Made by a program: the position numbers and the translations under genes. The notes beneath the pieces are model-generated. The model was given only the letters and a program-made list of their open reading frames with translations. It was not told the DNA's origin and made no database searches. DNA of 64,000 nucleotides from Spirochaetota bacterium (GTDB lineage Bacteria > Spirochaetota > Spirochaetia > Treponematales > Breznakiellaceae), in the NCBI GenBank assembly GCA_023406985.1, contig JAEXTK010000234.1, positions 1-64,000 of the forward strand, in the 5' to 3' direction. How positions within the stretch are numbered: the first letter of the stretch is position 1; every line of letters begins with the position of its first letter. Shown in pieces: positions 43,477 through 51,688 of this stretch.

Positions 43477-43926
43477 TCAGAAGAGCTTGCGGGAGTCGAG
43501 GAGGATGGTGACCGGACCTTCGTTGATATAGGCGACGCGCATGGAGGCCTGGAACACGCCGGTCGCCGTGGGCAGCCCCCGCCGGCCGAGTTCGGCGACG
43601 AAGTGCTCGTAGAGCGCCTTCGCGATGGCCGGAGCGGCCGCGTCGGAATACGAGGGGCGGCGACCCTTGCGCGCGTCCGCGAGCAGGGTGAATTGGGAGA
43701 TGACGAGCGCCCCGCCGCCGATGTCCGCGACGGAGAGGTTCATCTTTTCCTGGTCGTCGGCGAAGATCCGCAGGGCGGCGATCTTATCCGCCAAGTAGGC
43801 CGAGTCTATCTCGGTGTCCCCCGCGGCGACCCCGAGATAGACGAGGACGCCGCGCTCGATCCTGCCGGTTACGGCCGAATCCACGGAGACGCTCGCCGCG
43901 CTCACCCGTTGCACGACGGCCCTCAT
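43477..43926 (-). CDS. dtd: D-aminoacyl-tRNA deacylase
   Basis: Removes D-amino acids from mischarged tRNA. The 149-residue protein begins MRAVVQRVSAASVSVD and has the catalytic SQFTLLADARKGRRPS and the late NEGPVT loop (NxGPVT), both needed for D-specific selection. Standard length. Its ATG overlaps the stop of the preceding TPR gene by four bases; it is the last gene of the rpe unit. Confidence 0.96.
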   Translation of the reverse strand: MRAVVQRVSAASVSVDSAVTGRIERGVLVYLGVAAGDTEIDSAYLADKIAALRIFADDQEKMNLSVADIGGGALVISQFTLLADARKGRRPSYSDAAAPAIAKALYEHFVAELGRRGLPTATGVFQASMRVAYINEGPVTILLDSRKLF

Positions 43927-45053
43927 TTCTTTCCTTCGCCGAGGGACGCCGCCTGGTGGAGGGCGACGCCCTCGATCCTGAGCGCGTTCTCGCCCGCGGC
44001 GGCGAGCGTCGGGACGACGCGGCCGAGGATTTCGAGCGGACGTTCCTGGTCCACCGCGACGGCGAAGTCGAACCGCACCTTCACGATGCCTTCGAGGGCG
44101 TTGCGCGTATCGTAGCCGACCAGGAGATCGAACGAAGTGGCCCGCTCCTCTTCCACGAGATTCGCGGCCATGCCCCGCCAGATCACGTGGCAGCCCCGGT
44201 ATAGGACCGGTTCGGCGGCGACCAGCGAATAGCTAAAGCGATCCTTGAGCGTATCGAAGCCGGGTACGACGGCGAAGGACGCGAGGATGCGCGCCTTCTC
44301 CTTCACCGCCTCGGAGGCGTTCGACTCCAAGATGCGGTTCAGCTCGACCCGGGCCGCGTCGTCGCGGTATTCGCGGAAAAGGCGCTGCGCCGCGGCGTAC
44401 GCGTCGAGGATTTGCCGCTTCGTGAGGACGTAGCGGTACGCGCCGCCGACCTGCACGGGCCCCTCCCGGTCCTCCGCCGCGAGGTCGGTGCCTTCGAGGC
44501 CGGGACGCCCCGTTCCCGTGGGGAACGGCGACGCGAGTATACCGAACGCGAAAAGCGCGGCCAGGGAGGCGAGGCCCGCGAAAAGAACGCCGGTGACGAG
44601 CAGCGCGATACGGCGCGCCGCGGCGGGCAGCGAGGGTGCCGGCGGATAGAGCCGCACGAGTTTTCCCGCCTCGATCCACGCTCCGAGAGTCTCCGGGTCG
44701 CCGCGCTTCCGAACGACGTCGAGGGCCCGCTGCGCGATCCGGTTGCCGCTTTCCTTATCGAGGATATCGAGGTAGAGATCGATCGCGCGGTCGGTTTCCC
44801 CGCGCCGGAGATGGAGGGCGGCGAGTCCCAGGAGAACCCCGGGATCGCGCATCTTGATCTCCCGCGCGCGCCGGAAGTAGGTGAACGACCCGCCGAAATC
44901 GCCGGCGCGGAGACAGGCGTAGCCGAGTATGTAGTAATACCGGAAAGAATCGTGGTAGCGGACGACCTCAGGCTCAAGAAGTCGTATGGCCTCGCCGTAT
45001 CGGCCGCGGCGCGCGAGCCGCGCGGCCTTGGCCAGGAGGGAATCTGCGTTCAT
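43923..45053 (-). CDS. TPR protein with central membrane helix
   Basis: A 376-residue protein. Residues 1-125 are TPR repeats (KAARLARRGRYGEAIRLLEPE; YYYILGYACLRAGDFGGSFTYFRRA), presumably cytoplasmic; a membrane helix at about 155-180 (IALLVTGVLFAGLASLAALFAFGIL) follows, then an extracytoplasmic domain with KRQILDAYAAAQRLFREYRDDA. No family is recognised. It overlaps its neighbours by four bases on both sides, so the three envelope genes here are translated as a set. Confidence 0.75.
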   Translation of the reverse strand: MNADSLLAKAARLARRGRYGEAIRLLEPEVVRYHDSFRYYYILGYACLRAGDFGGSFTYFRRAREIKMRDPGVLLGLAALHLRRGETDRAIDLYLDILDKESGNRIAQRALDVVRKRGDPETLGAWIEAGKLVRLYPPAPSLPAAARRIALLVTGVLFAGLASLAALFAFGILASPFPTGTGRPGLEGTDLAAEDREGPVQVGGAYRYVLTKRQILDAYAAAQRLFREYRDDAARVELNRILESNASEAVKEKARILASFAVVPGFDTLKDRFSYSLVAAEPVLYRGCHVIWRGMAANLVEEERATSFDLLVGYDTRNALEGIVKVRFDFAVAVDQERPLEILGRVVPTLAAAGENALRIEGVALHQAASLGEGKK

Positions 45054-46093
45054 TTGCCCTCGTTACTGCCATGTCGTTCGTTGAGGCGCTCCATGACGGC
45101 TTCCAGGGCGGCAAGCTCTTCGTCGGAGACGGATCCCCCCGCGGAGACCGCGGCGTCGATGCGCGCGAGGAGGTCCCGAACGGTGACGAGGTCGGTCCTC
45201 AAGGCGAGCTCGGGCGATTCGGCCTCCTGCACGCTGGCGCTCAGCAATCGCGAGAGGCCCTCATCGACCGCGGTCGGGGCCGCGGAGAATCCCGCATCAT
45301 CGGCGGCGGCGAGCAGGACGCTCGCGCGGCGACTGGCGCCGCGTGAGAGCGGCAGCGGGTCGAAGTAGTAGCAGACCGCCGAATCGTCAATGGAGTACGG
45401 CAACAGGTTAAAGTTGCGCCCCGGGCTCGGCGTGACCTTCCACGAGGCGTCGTTCAGACGCTTCCAGTTGGCGAAGTGCACGGAGTTCGGGAGGGCGTCG
45501 GCGGGCGCGGCGAGGCTTCCCATGAGTCCCGCGGCGTCGTTTTTAGAGAACCACCAGCGATCCCCGTCCGCGGCTGGGTTCAGGACGGTCTCGGAGGCGA
45601 GCTCACGGCGGTCCGTGGTGAAGTGGGCCCGATCCTTTTCTCCGAGCTTCGTATCGATGAGGACGCGGAGGGCGACCTCGGCCGCGCGTTCCCCCCGGTT
45701 CTCCACCTCGATATCCATGCGGACCCCGTCGGCGAGGGCCGCGCTCGCGGTACGAATGAAGGTGAAGTTCTGCGTCACCGCGAAGTCCTTGGATTCGAAG
45801 AGCAGGCGTGCTCCGGTGTCCGTTTTCTCGGTGCGGAAGCGGAAGGCGGAGGTATCCCCGAGCCTGAGGGACCGATCGTTCACGAGAAGCGCGATGAACG
45901 AGGTGCGCGGATCCTGGTCGACGAACAGCGCCTCATAGCGCTCCTTTTTCATGTCCGTCAAATAGTAGAGCGAGAAACGTCCGGTGGATTCATGCAGGAC
46001 GAGTTTCACCCGCCCTTCCTTGACTTCCAAAGCGCCGACGGCAAAGGGAAGGGACGGGAGGATCGCCAACAGGAGGAGGAGTACCTTCTTCAT
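45050..46093 (-). CDS. Exported beta-rich protein of unknown function
   Basis: A 347-residue protein with a clear signal peptide (MKKVLLLLLAILPSLPFAVGA, cleavage near residue 21) and beta-sandwich-like strands (DIEVENRGERAAEVALRVLIDTKLG), ending in a charged helix pair. The middle resembles a carbohydrate- or galactose-mutarotase-type sandwich only vaguely. Flanked by two TPR proteins with four-base overlaps, suggesting one envelope complex, which is inference. Confidence 0.7.
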   Translation of the reverse strand: MKKVLLLLLAILPSLPFAVGALEVKEGRVKLVLHESTGRFSLYYLTDMKKERYEALFVDQDPRTSFIALLVNDRSLRLGDTSAFRFRTEKTDTGARLLFESKDFAVTQNFTFIRTASAALADGVRMDIEVENRGERAAEVALRVLIDTKLGEKDRAHFTTDRRELASETVLNPAADGDRWWFSKNDAAGLMGSLAAPADALPNSVHFANWKRLNDASWKVTPSPGRNFNLLPYSIDDSAVCYYFDPLPLSRGASRRASVLLAAADDAGFSAAPTAVDEGLSRLLSASVQEAESPELALRTDLVTVRDLLARIDAAVSAGGSVSDEELAALEAVMERLNERHGSNEGK

Positions 46094-47061
46094 TTCGCTT
46101 CCCCCGGCTCGGCGGCGCCGAGTTTCTCTTGCACTTTATTCTGGAGTTCCAGCGCCTTCGCCTTGAGGGCGAGGAGCCGCGCGACCCGTTCGCTATCGCC
46201 GGGAGTCTGGGGCGCTTGAGCGGCGGGAGCGGGAACCGGCACCGCGGGCGCGATCGCCGCCGGCTGTTCCGGGGCCGGGATCGACGAGAGCCGCGCCGCC
46301 GCGAGCTGCTCGGCGAGTTCCTTGTTCTCCTTCTCCAGATCGGCGAGGCGGCCGTCCTTGAGCATCTCGGCAATCCTTTTCTGGTACGCCACGATGGCCT
46401 GTTCGTACGAACGCTCCCGCCGTTGGTATTCTTCCACCGTCCTGAGCGATTCTTCGTGGCTCCATTTCAAGAGTTTGAGAAGTTCGGTCTCGATGGCCTT
46501 CTGATCGATGAGCGCGACGCGATAGTAGGCCGCTTCGTATTTGAGGCTGGTCGGATACCGCTCGACGATGAGGGAGAAAACCGACCGCGCGTCCTCGAGC
46601 CGTCCGAGGGCGTAGAGGCTCTCTCCGATCCAGAAGGCCGCGGCGGATTTCCGCTGGTCATCGACCGCCAGATCGGAATAGGTTTTGAAGGTCACGATGG
46701 CGTCGTCGTATCTTCCGAGATGGAAGAAGGCCCGCCCCTTTTGGTAGGCCGCCTCGTTGGCGCGCTTCCCCATCGGGTCCGCGGTGATGAGCGCGTCCAG
46801 GTCCCGCGCGGCGGCTTCGAAGTCTCCCGCGCCGATTTCGGCCAACGATATCCAGTACGCGGCTTCGGAGGCCTCGTCCTTCGAGGTCAGGGTCGCGGCC
46901 GCCCGTTTGAGCTCCAGGACGGCGTCGTGCCATTTCGCTTCCCCGTAGAGTTCCACGCCGCGCGCGAGCGCGGCGGGTATGGACGCGGGAAGATCGTCCG
47001 CGAAGGCCGCGGCAACGCTCAGAAGCGCCGCGAAGATAAGGCTCACCCCTCGTTTGGTCAT
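46090..47061 (-). CDS. Exported TPR protein with C-terminal coiled coil
   Basis: A 323-residue protein. After a signal peptide (residues 1-22, ending AAAFA) come five or so TPR units (GVELYGEAKWHDAVLELKRAA; GRAFFHLGRYDDAIVTFKTY), a coiled coil (about 195-250) and an Ala/Pro linker with a last helix. The layout is like YbgF/CpoB or BamD-type envelope adaptors. ATG 47061 is chosen for GAGGAG eight bases upstream. It starts 56 bases after rpe. Confidence 0.78.
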   Translation of the reverse strand: MTKRGVSLIFAALLSVAAAFADDLPASIPAALARGVELYGEAKWHDAVLELKRAAATLTSKDEASEAAYWISLAEIGAGDFEAAARDLDALITADPMGKRANEAAYQKGRAFFHLGRYDDAIVTFKTYSDLAVDDQRKSAAAFWIGESLYALGRLEDARSVFSLIVERYPTSLKYEAAYYRVALIDQKAIETELLKLLKWSHEESLRTVEEYQRRERSYEQAIVAYQKRIAEMLKDGRLADLEKENKELAEQLAAARLSSIPAPEQPAAIAPAVPVPAPAAQAPQTPGDSERVARLLALKAKALELQNKVQEKLGAAEPGEAK

Positions 47062-47117
47062 CGATGGAACTCCTCTCCCGATTTTCGGCACGACGAGGGC
47101 AAAACTCAAGTGAAGGC

Positions 47118-47768
47118 CTAACCCCGCAAGGTCCGCACGACCGCAGCCTTGTCCGGAGCCGCGAAAAAGGCCGAACCGGCGACGATCACGTCGACGCCGG
47201 CTTCGCGCGCGGCGGCGGCGGTTTTTTCGTTGAGCCCGCCGTCGGCCGAGATGAGGAAGGATAATCCGCGTTCCTCCCTGATGCGGCTGAGGCGCCGGGC
47301 TTTCTCAAGGCAGGCGGGGATGAGCGTCTGGCCGCCGAACCCGGGGTTGACGGTCATGACGAGCACGAGGTCGACGAACGGCAGGATCTCCTCCAGCGCC
47401 GAGATCGGCGTCGAGGGAACGAGGCTGATGCCCGGTTTCTTTCCGAGTTCCCTGATGGCCTGGACGGTCCGGTGGGCATGGACGCTCGCCTCGATATGGA
47501 AGGTAATGTTATCCGCGCCCGCCTCGGCGAAGGAGGCGATGAGGGCTTCGGGACGTTCCGTCATGAGGTGGACATCGAAAACGGCGTCGGTATGGGGCCG
47601 GAGGTCCGCGACCGTCTTCGGGCCGAAGGTCAGGTTGGGCACGAAGGCGCCGTCCATGACGTCCAGGTGGACCCACTCGGCCGATGAGGCGGCAATCTCC
47701 GCGACCGCTTCGCCGAGGCGAGAAAAGTCCGCGGAAAGTACTGACGGCGCAACGATTCGCTGACTCAT
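47118..47768 (-). CDS. rpe: Ribulose-phosphate 3-epimerase
   Basis: Interconverts ribulose-5-phosphate and xylulose-5-phosphate in the pentose phosphate pathway. The 216-residue TIM barrel has APSVLSADFSRLGE, WVHLDVMDGAFVPNLTFG (metal His/Asp), FDVHLMTERPE, VLVMTVNPGFGGQ and SADGGLNEKT, matching the family throughout. ATG 47768 lies seven bases after a -10 and lacks a Shine-Dalgarno sequence; the 24-codon extension crosses the promoter. First gene of the unit running to dtd. Confidence 0.96.
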   Translation of the reverse strand: MSQRIVAPSVLSADFSRLGEAVAEIAASSAEWVHLDVMDGAFVPNLTFGPKTVADLRPHTDAVFDVHLMTERPEALIASFAEAGADNITFHIEASVHAHRTVQAIRELGKKPGISLVPSTPISALEEILPFVDLVLVMTVNPGFGGQTLIPACLEKARRLSRIREERGLSFLISADGGLNEKTAAAAREAGVDVIVAGSAFFAAPDKAAVVRTLRG

Positions 47769-47775
47769 GGGCTCG

Positions 47776-47804
47776 ATGATAGCGCCCCCCCTTCCCTTTG
47801 TAAA
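47776..47804 (-). promoter_or_regulatory. Promoter for rpe, seven bases before the ATG
   Basis: Minus strand: TTTACA (47799-47804, five of six consensus), exactly 17 bases, TATCAT (47776-47781), then seven bases to the ATG. +1 falls on the start codon. Confidence 0.65.
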
Positions 47805-47840
47805 GGATCGGTAGGCGGCCGGGCGCGGCAGCGGACGCAA

Positions 47841-47868
47841 TTGACTAAGCCGGTCGAAATGGTATAAT
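47841..47868 (+). promoter_or_regulatory. Promoter for the TPR-greA unit
   Basis: TTGACT (47841-47846), 16 bases, perfect TATAAT (47863-47868). The roughly 42-nt leader has a small hairpin (GGCGC 47877-47881 / GCGCC 47898-47902) and no clear Shine-Dalgarno sequence before ATG 47917. Confidence 0.7.
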
Positions 47869-47916
47869 AAGAAAAAGGCGCCTGTTGTATCATCAAAGCG
47901 CCATACTGTTCAAGAC

Positions 47917-48855
47917 ATGGATGCCGAAACGACCGTACAGGGGCTCCTTCAGAAAGCCTATGACAACCTGAAAGCCTCGGAAGCGTCGGCCGCTGTCCTC
48001 GCGCTCGAAGAGGCGCTCAGGACGGATTTTGAGCATCCCGAGGTAGTGTACGCCCTCAAGTGCGTCAATTGGTGGCTCGAGCGGACCAAGCGCCTCGCCG
48101 ACATAGGCGACGGGTACGAGCGCGGCGAGTTCATCCTGACGCAGTGGAAGGCGTTTTTCGTTTTCCTCGATCGCATCGGGCGCGACTATGACCGTTGCTT
48201 GTACGCGGTGCGGCGGTACGCGTTTTCTACCGCGTTGACTTGTTTCCAAGGGCTGCTCGCGGAGGGCGGCGACCGCCAGGACGCGGAACTGCTCCTGCGG
48301 CTCGGACGTTGTTACAAGGGCGTCGGGAATTACGATCTGGCGCTCAAGTATTTGGAGGAGGCCGCGCGGGCCAAGCGCGACGACGCGGAGGCCCTCGCGG
48401 AGCTCGCCGATGTCTATGCGCTCGTGGATGAACCGCGGGCCGCGAAGGCGCTTTTTCGGGAGGCTTTTTTCGCGAATCCCCAACGGATCGATGTCCGTGC
48501 GTTGGATTCCGAAATGGTGTCTATTCTGTGCGATAAGGTCCGCAGCCTCGGGTTCAAGAGTCCCGAGCTTGAGGAATGGATCCCCGTGTACGGCGTGCTG
48601 TTCGGGGTGTTTACCGTCAAGCGCGAGCTCCGGGCCATCGAGCTCGGGAAGCTCAAGCAATCGATTTTCTCGTTGGAGAACGAGATCAGGGACCGGCCCG
48701 GCGAGGCGGGAGTACTTACGCCGCGGCTGATCAACCGATATTTTTGGCTGATAGACCATTACGTCAACGCGGGCGAGGACGCGTCGAGGATCGATGAGAC
48801 GTTGCTCAAGATAAAGATCCTCGATCCGCTCGTCTACGAACGGTATATCAATTGA
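47917..48855 (+). CDS. Cytoplasmic TPR protein upstream of greA
   Basis: A 312-residue soluble protein with TPR-like helical repeats (ELLLRLGRCYKGVGNYDLALKYLEEA; AELADVYALVDEPRAAKALFREA) and a longer helical C-terminal domain. No signal peptide or membrane helix. It lies 61 bases before greA on the same strand; the gap has an 8-bp hairpin (48858-48865/48872-48879) without a T run, so read-through into greA is likely. Function unknown; a role with the enlarged GreA is possible from position. Confidence 0.75.
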   Translation: MDAETTVQGLLQKAYDNLKASEASAAVLALEEALRTDFEHPEVVYALKCVNWWLERTKRLADIGDGYERGEFILTQWKAFFVFLDRIGRDYDRCLYAVRRYAFSTALTCFQGLLAEGGDRQDAELLLRLGRCYKGVGNYDLALKYLEEAARAKRDDAEALAELADVYALVDEPRAAKALFREAFFANPQRIDVRALDSEMVSILCDKVRSLGFKSPELEEWIPVYGVLFGVFTVKRELRAIELGKLKQSIFSLENEIRDRPGEAGVLTPRLINRYFWLIDHYVNAGEDASRIDETLLKIKILDPLVYERYIN

Positions 48856-48916
48856 AGGGCGCGTCGCGATGGACGCGCCGCGCTACTACGCACCGCGACG
48901 GTGAGGAGTCATGACG

Positions 48917-51604
48917 ATGTCGGAAACGCTCGTGAAGAATGTGCAGGACATGCTGAACGAGGAGAAGTGGACACGAGCCACCCTCAGCAACTATTCGATC
49001 GGCCAGTTCAAGGAACTCGACGCTGTCCTCAAGGAAGCCCGCGAGGCGCGCGCCATGGACGAGCTCAAGAAGGTTTGTGACGAGCATCTCGGGCACACGA
49101 AGAACAGCATCATCGGATTGTACCTCTCCGGCATGGTCGCCCTCTCCCGCCAACTCATCGACGATTCCGCCCTCGTGAACCTCATCACGATCTTCGTGGA
49201 CAACCACAAGTGGAACATCGTCGAGTATCTGTGCCAGCGCATCCTGGACAACGGCGAATCGAAGTACGCCCTCCGAATGCTCGCGGAATGCTTCCGTAAC
49301 GCGAACAACGAGGAAGCGGTATTCGCGACCTGGGAACGCCTCATCAAGGTCGATTACGAGGAAGCCGATATCGCCAAGGCCCTCGCCGAGTACTACGAGA
49401 AGAAGGGCGACGAGGCCGCCGCCGTCGACTACTTCAAGAAAGCCCTCCACCGGTACGTCAACAAGAAGCTCTTCACCAACGTCCGCGAGATCTGGACCAA
49501 GCTCGTAGCCTACTGCCCCGAGGAAATCGACTTCTTCCTTCACGTCCAGAAGAAGGTCGCGAAGAACGTCAGCGACGACAAGGCCGCCCTCCTCCTCCAG
49601 GAGCTCTACGCCGCCTACCGCAAGCAGGGCGACGTGGACACGTCCATCGCGATCCTCAAGCTCACCCTCCAGTACGACGACCGGGACTCCTGGGCTCGCA
49701 AGGAGATCGTGGAGTGCTTCCGCGCGAAGCACGCCGACCATAGCCAGCTCGAGGAATACATCAAGCTCTCCAACCTCACCCAGAGCTGGCGCAACGTCCA
49801 CGAGGCCATCGCTGATTTCGAGAAGCACATCGCCTTCGACTCCGGCAACTTCGTCTTCCACCGGACCTGGGGCGTCGGCCGCATCGCGAGCGTCAAGGGC
49901 GACGAGATCGTCATCGATTTCGCGAAGAAGAGAGCGCACGCCATGTCGCTCAAAATGGCCGTCAACGCGCTGCAGACCCTAAGCAAGAACCACATCTGGG
50001 TGCTGAAGGCGACCTGGAAGAAGGAGAAGCTCCGCGAGAAGGTAAAAGGCGATCCTGCGTGGACGCTCAAGACCATCATCCGGAGCTTCGACAATTCCTG
50101 CGATATCAAGCACGTCAAGGCCGAGCTCGTTCCGAGCGTGCTCACCGCGAGCGAATGGACCACCTGGAGTTCCAAGGCGCGGGAGATCCTCAAGTCGGAC
50201 CCGTCCTTCGGCGTCAATCCCGAGAACATCGATCTCTTCATGGTCCGCGACCGGCCGATCAGCGTGGAGGAGAAACTTTTCAACGAGTTCAAGGCCGAGA
50301 AGAATTTCTTCGATCGCGTGCAGACCGTGCGGACCTTCACGGCGATGAAGGACGCGGAGCCCGACTCCGAGTATTTCGCCGAGATGTTCAACTACTTCTC
50401 GAGCTACCTCAAGTCGTATACCCAGGCGAACGAGAACGTCGTGGCCTCCTATTTGCTCGTCAAGGACCTCGTCAGCCGGTATCCCTATCTCGGCGCCGGA
50501 TTGCAGTTCAATTTCGCTGAACTCTTCGACGAAATCGAGGACGTGGTGGCCATCTTCTCCGCCCTCAAGGATACGCGGCTCAAGGAGGAATTCCTCCACC
50601 ACGTCAAGCTCTTCGTTCCCGCCTGGGCCGATATCTATCTGAAGCTCTTCCCCTACGCGCTCCTGCCCTCCATCGTGGAGGCGCTCAAGAACGAGGGGCT
50701 CGAGGACAAGCTCGTCGCGCTGGTCCAGAACTGCTACGAGAATTACCGCGAATACCGGGAAGCCGTGGTCTGGATCTTCAAGAACCTCAAGGACGAAGCC
50801 TGGTTCGCCCGGACGGGCCTTTCCTACGAGAAGCTGCTCATCACCCTCGTGCATGTGATGGACCTCACCTATCGCGAGATAGAGAACCACCGCGACACCA
50901 CCGACAACCGGAAGATCAACAAGCAGGTCCAGACGATACTCTTCAAGGAGGGCGTCCTCGACGCGTTCATCGACGCGGCCGACGAAGACACGATCACCCG
51001 TATCTACACGCTCGTGGATGACGTCAAGGATCTGGATCCCGCCCTCAAGATGCGCCTGCGTAACCGCATCATCGACAAGCGGCCGAGCTTCAAGTTCTAC
51101 GGCGTCGAGGAGAAGACCGTCGTGACCCGGGGCCTCATGGTGACGAGCGCCAAGTACCAGGAAAAGCAGAAGACGCTGCAGCACATCATGGAAGTGGAAG
51201 TCCCCGCGAACTCCAAGGAAATCGGCTTCGCCCTCTCCCTCGGCGACCTCCGGGAGAACGCCGAGTACAAGGCCGCGAAGGAGCGGCAGGAGATCCTCAA
51301 CGCGACGGTCGCCAAGCTCAAGGACGAGATCGAGCGCGCCCAGCTCTTCGATCCGTCCACGATCAACGCTTCCCGCGTCGCGTTCGGAACCGTCGTGTCG
51401 CTGTTCAACGAAACCGAGGGCGTCGATGAGCGCTACACGATCCTCGGCCCTTGGGAATCCGATCCGGACAACAACGTCATCTCCTACCTCTCGCCCTTCG
51501 GCGGCGCGGTGCTCAACCGGAGGGTCGGCGATAGCTTCGAATTCCTGATCAACGACGAGAGCCTCAAGTACACGGTCAAAGACATCGCCGTGGCGGAACT
51601 GTAA
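48917..51604 (+). CDS. greA: Transcript-cleavage factor GreA with very long N-terminal extension
   Basis: An 895-residue protein; ordinary GreA is about 158. The last 160 residues are a full GreA: coiled-coil hairpin with SLGDLRENAEYKAAKERQE, whose acidic tip reaches the RNA polymerase active site, and an FKBP-like domain (VSYLSPFGGAVLNRRVGD-type ending). The first 730 residues are alpha-helical repeats (ALAEYYEKKGDEAAAVDYFKKAL) plus a small beta region near 300-330. ATG 48917 is preferred to ATG 48911 because GAGGAG lies eight bases before it. Similar long GreA proteins are known in Borrelia and Treponema. Confidence 0.93.
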   Translation: MSETLVKNVQDMLNEEKWTRATLSNYSIGQFKELDAVLKEAREARAMDELKKVCDEHLGHTKNSIIGLYLSGMVALSRQLIDDSALVNLITIFVDNHKWNIVEYLCQRILDNGESKYALRMLAECFRNANNEEAVFATWERLIKVDYEEADIAKALAEYYEKKGDEAAAVDYFKKALHRYVNKKLFTNVREIWTKLVAYCPEEIDFFLHVQKKVAKNVSDDKAALLLQELYAAYRKQGDVDTSIAILKLTLQYDDRDSWARKEIVECFRAKHADHSQLEEYIKLSNLTQSWRNVHEAIADFEKHIAFDSGNFVFHRTWGVGRIASVKGDEIVIDFAKKRAHAMSLKMAVNALQTLSKNHIWVLKATWKKEKLREKVKGDPAWTLKTIIRSFDNSCDIKHVKAELVPSVLTASEWTTWSSKAREILKSDPSFGVNPENIDLFMVRDRPISVEEKLFNEFKAEKNFFDRVQTVRTFTAMKDAEPDSEYFAEMFNYFSSYLKSYTQANENVVASYLLVKDLVSRYPYLGAGLQFNFAELFDEIEDVVAIFSALKDTRLKEEFLHHVKLFVPAWADIYLKLFPYALLPSIVEALKNEGLEDKLVALVQNCYENYREYREAVVWIFKNLKDEAWFARTGLSYEKLLITLVHVMDLTYREIENHRDTTDNRKINKQVQTILFKEGVLDAFIDAADEDTITRIYTLVDDVKDLDPALKMRLRNRIIDKRPSFKFYGVEEKTVVTRGLMVTSAKYQEKQKTLQHIMEVEVPANSKEIGFALSLGDLRENAEYKAAKERQEILNATVAKLKDEIERAQLFDPSTINASRVAFGTVVSLFNETEGVDERYTILGPWESDPDNNVISYLSPFGGAVLNRRVGDSFEFLINDESLKYTVKDIAVAEL

Positions 51605-51639
51605 CGGAGGGGCGCGGTCTATCGGCCGCGGGCTATCAG

Positions 51640-51666
51640 GTCCGTTCCCCTTCCGGGGGAACGGAC
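51640..51666. terminator. GC-rich hairpin after greA
   Basis: GTCCGTTCCCC (51640-51650) pairs with GGGGAACGGAC (51656-51666) around TTCCG. There is no T run, so it may be a weak terminator, an attenuator or a processing site between greA and the VWA gene. Confidence 0.4.
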
Positions 51667-51688
51667 ATCCTGGATTCGGAAAGGCGCC

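Noticed and set aside
49979..51184. A 401-codon open frame antisense to greA
   Set aside because: A shadow of the long GreA extension; composition biased and no initiation signals.
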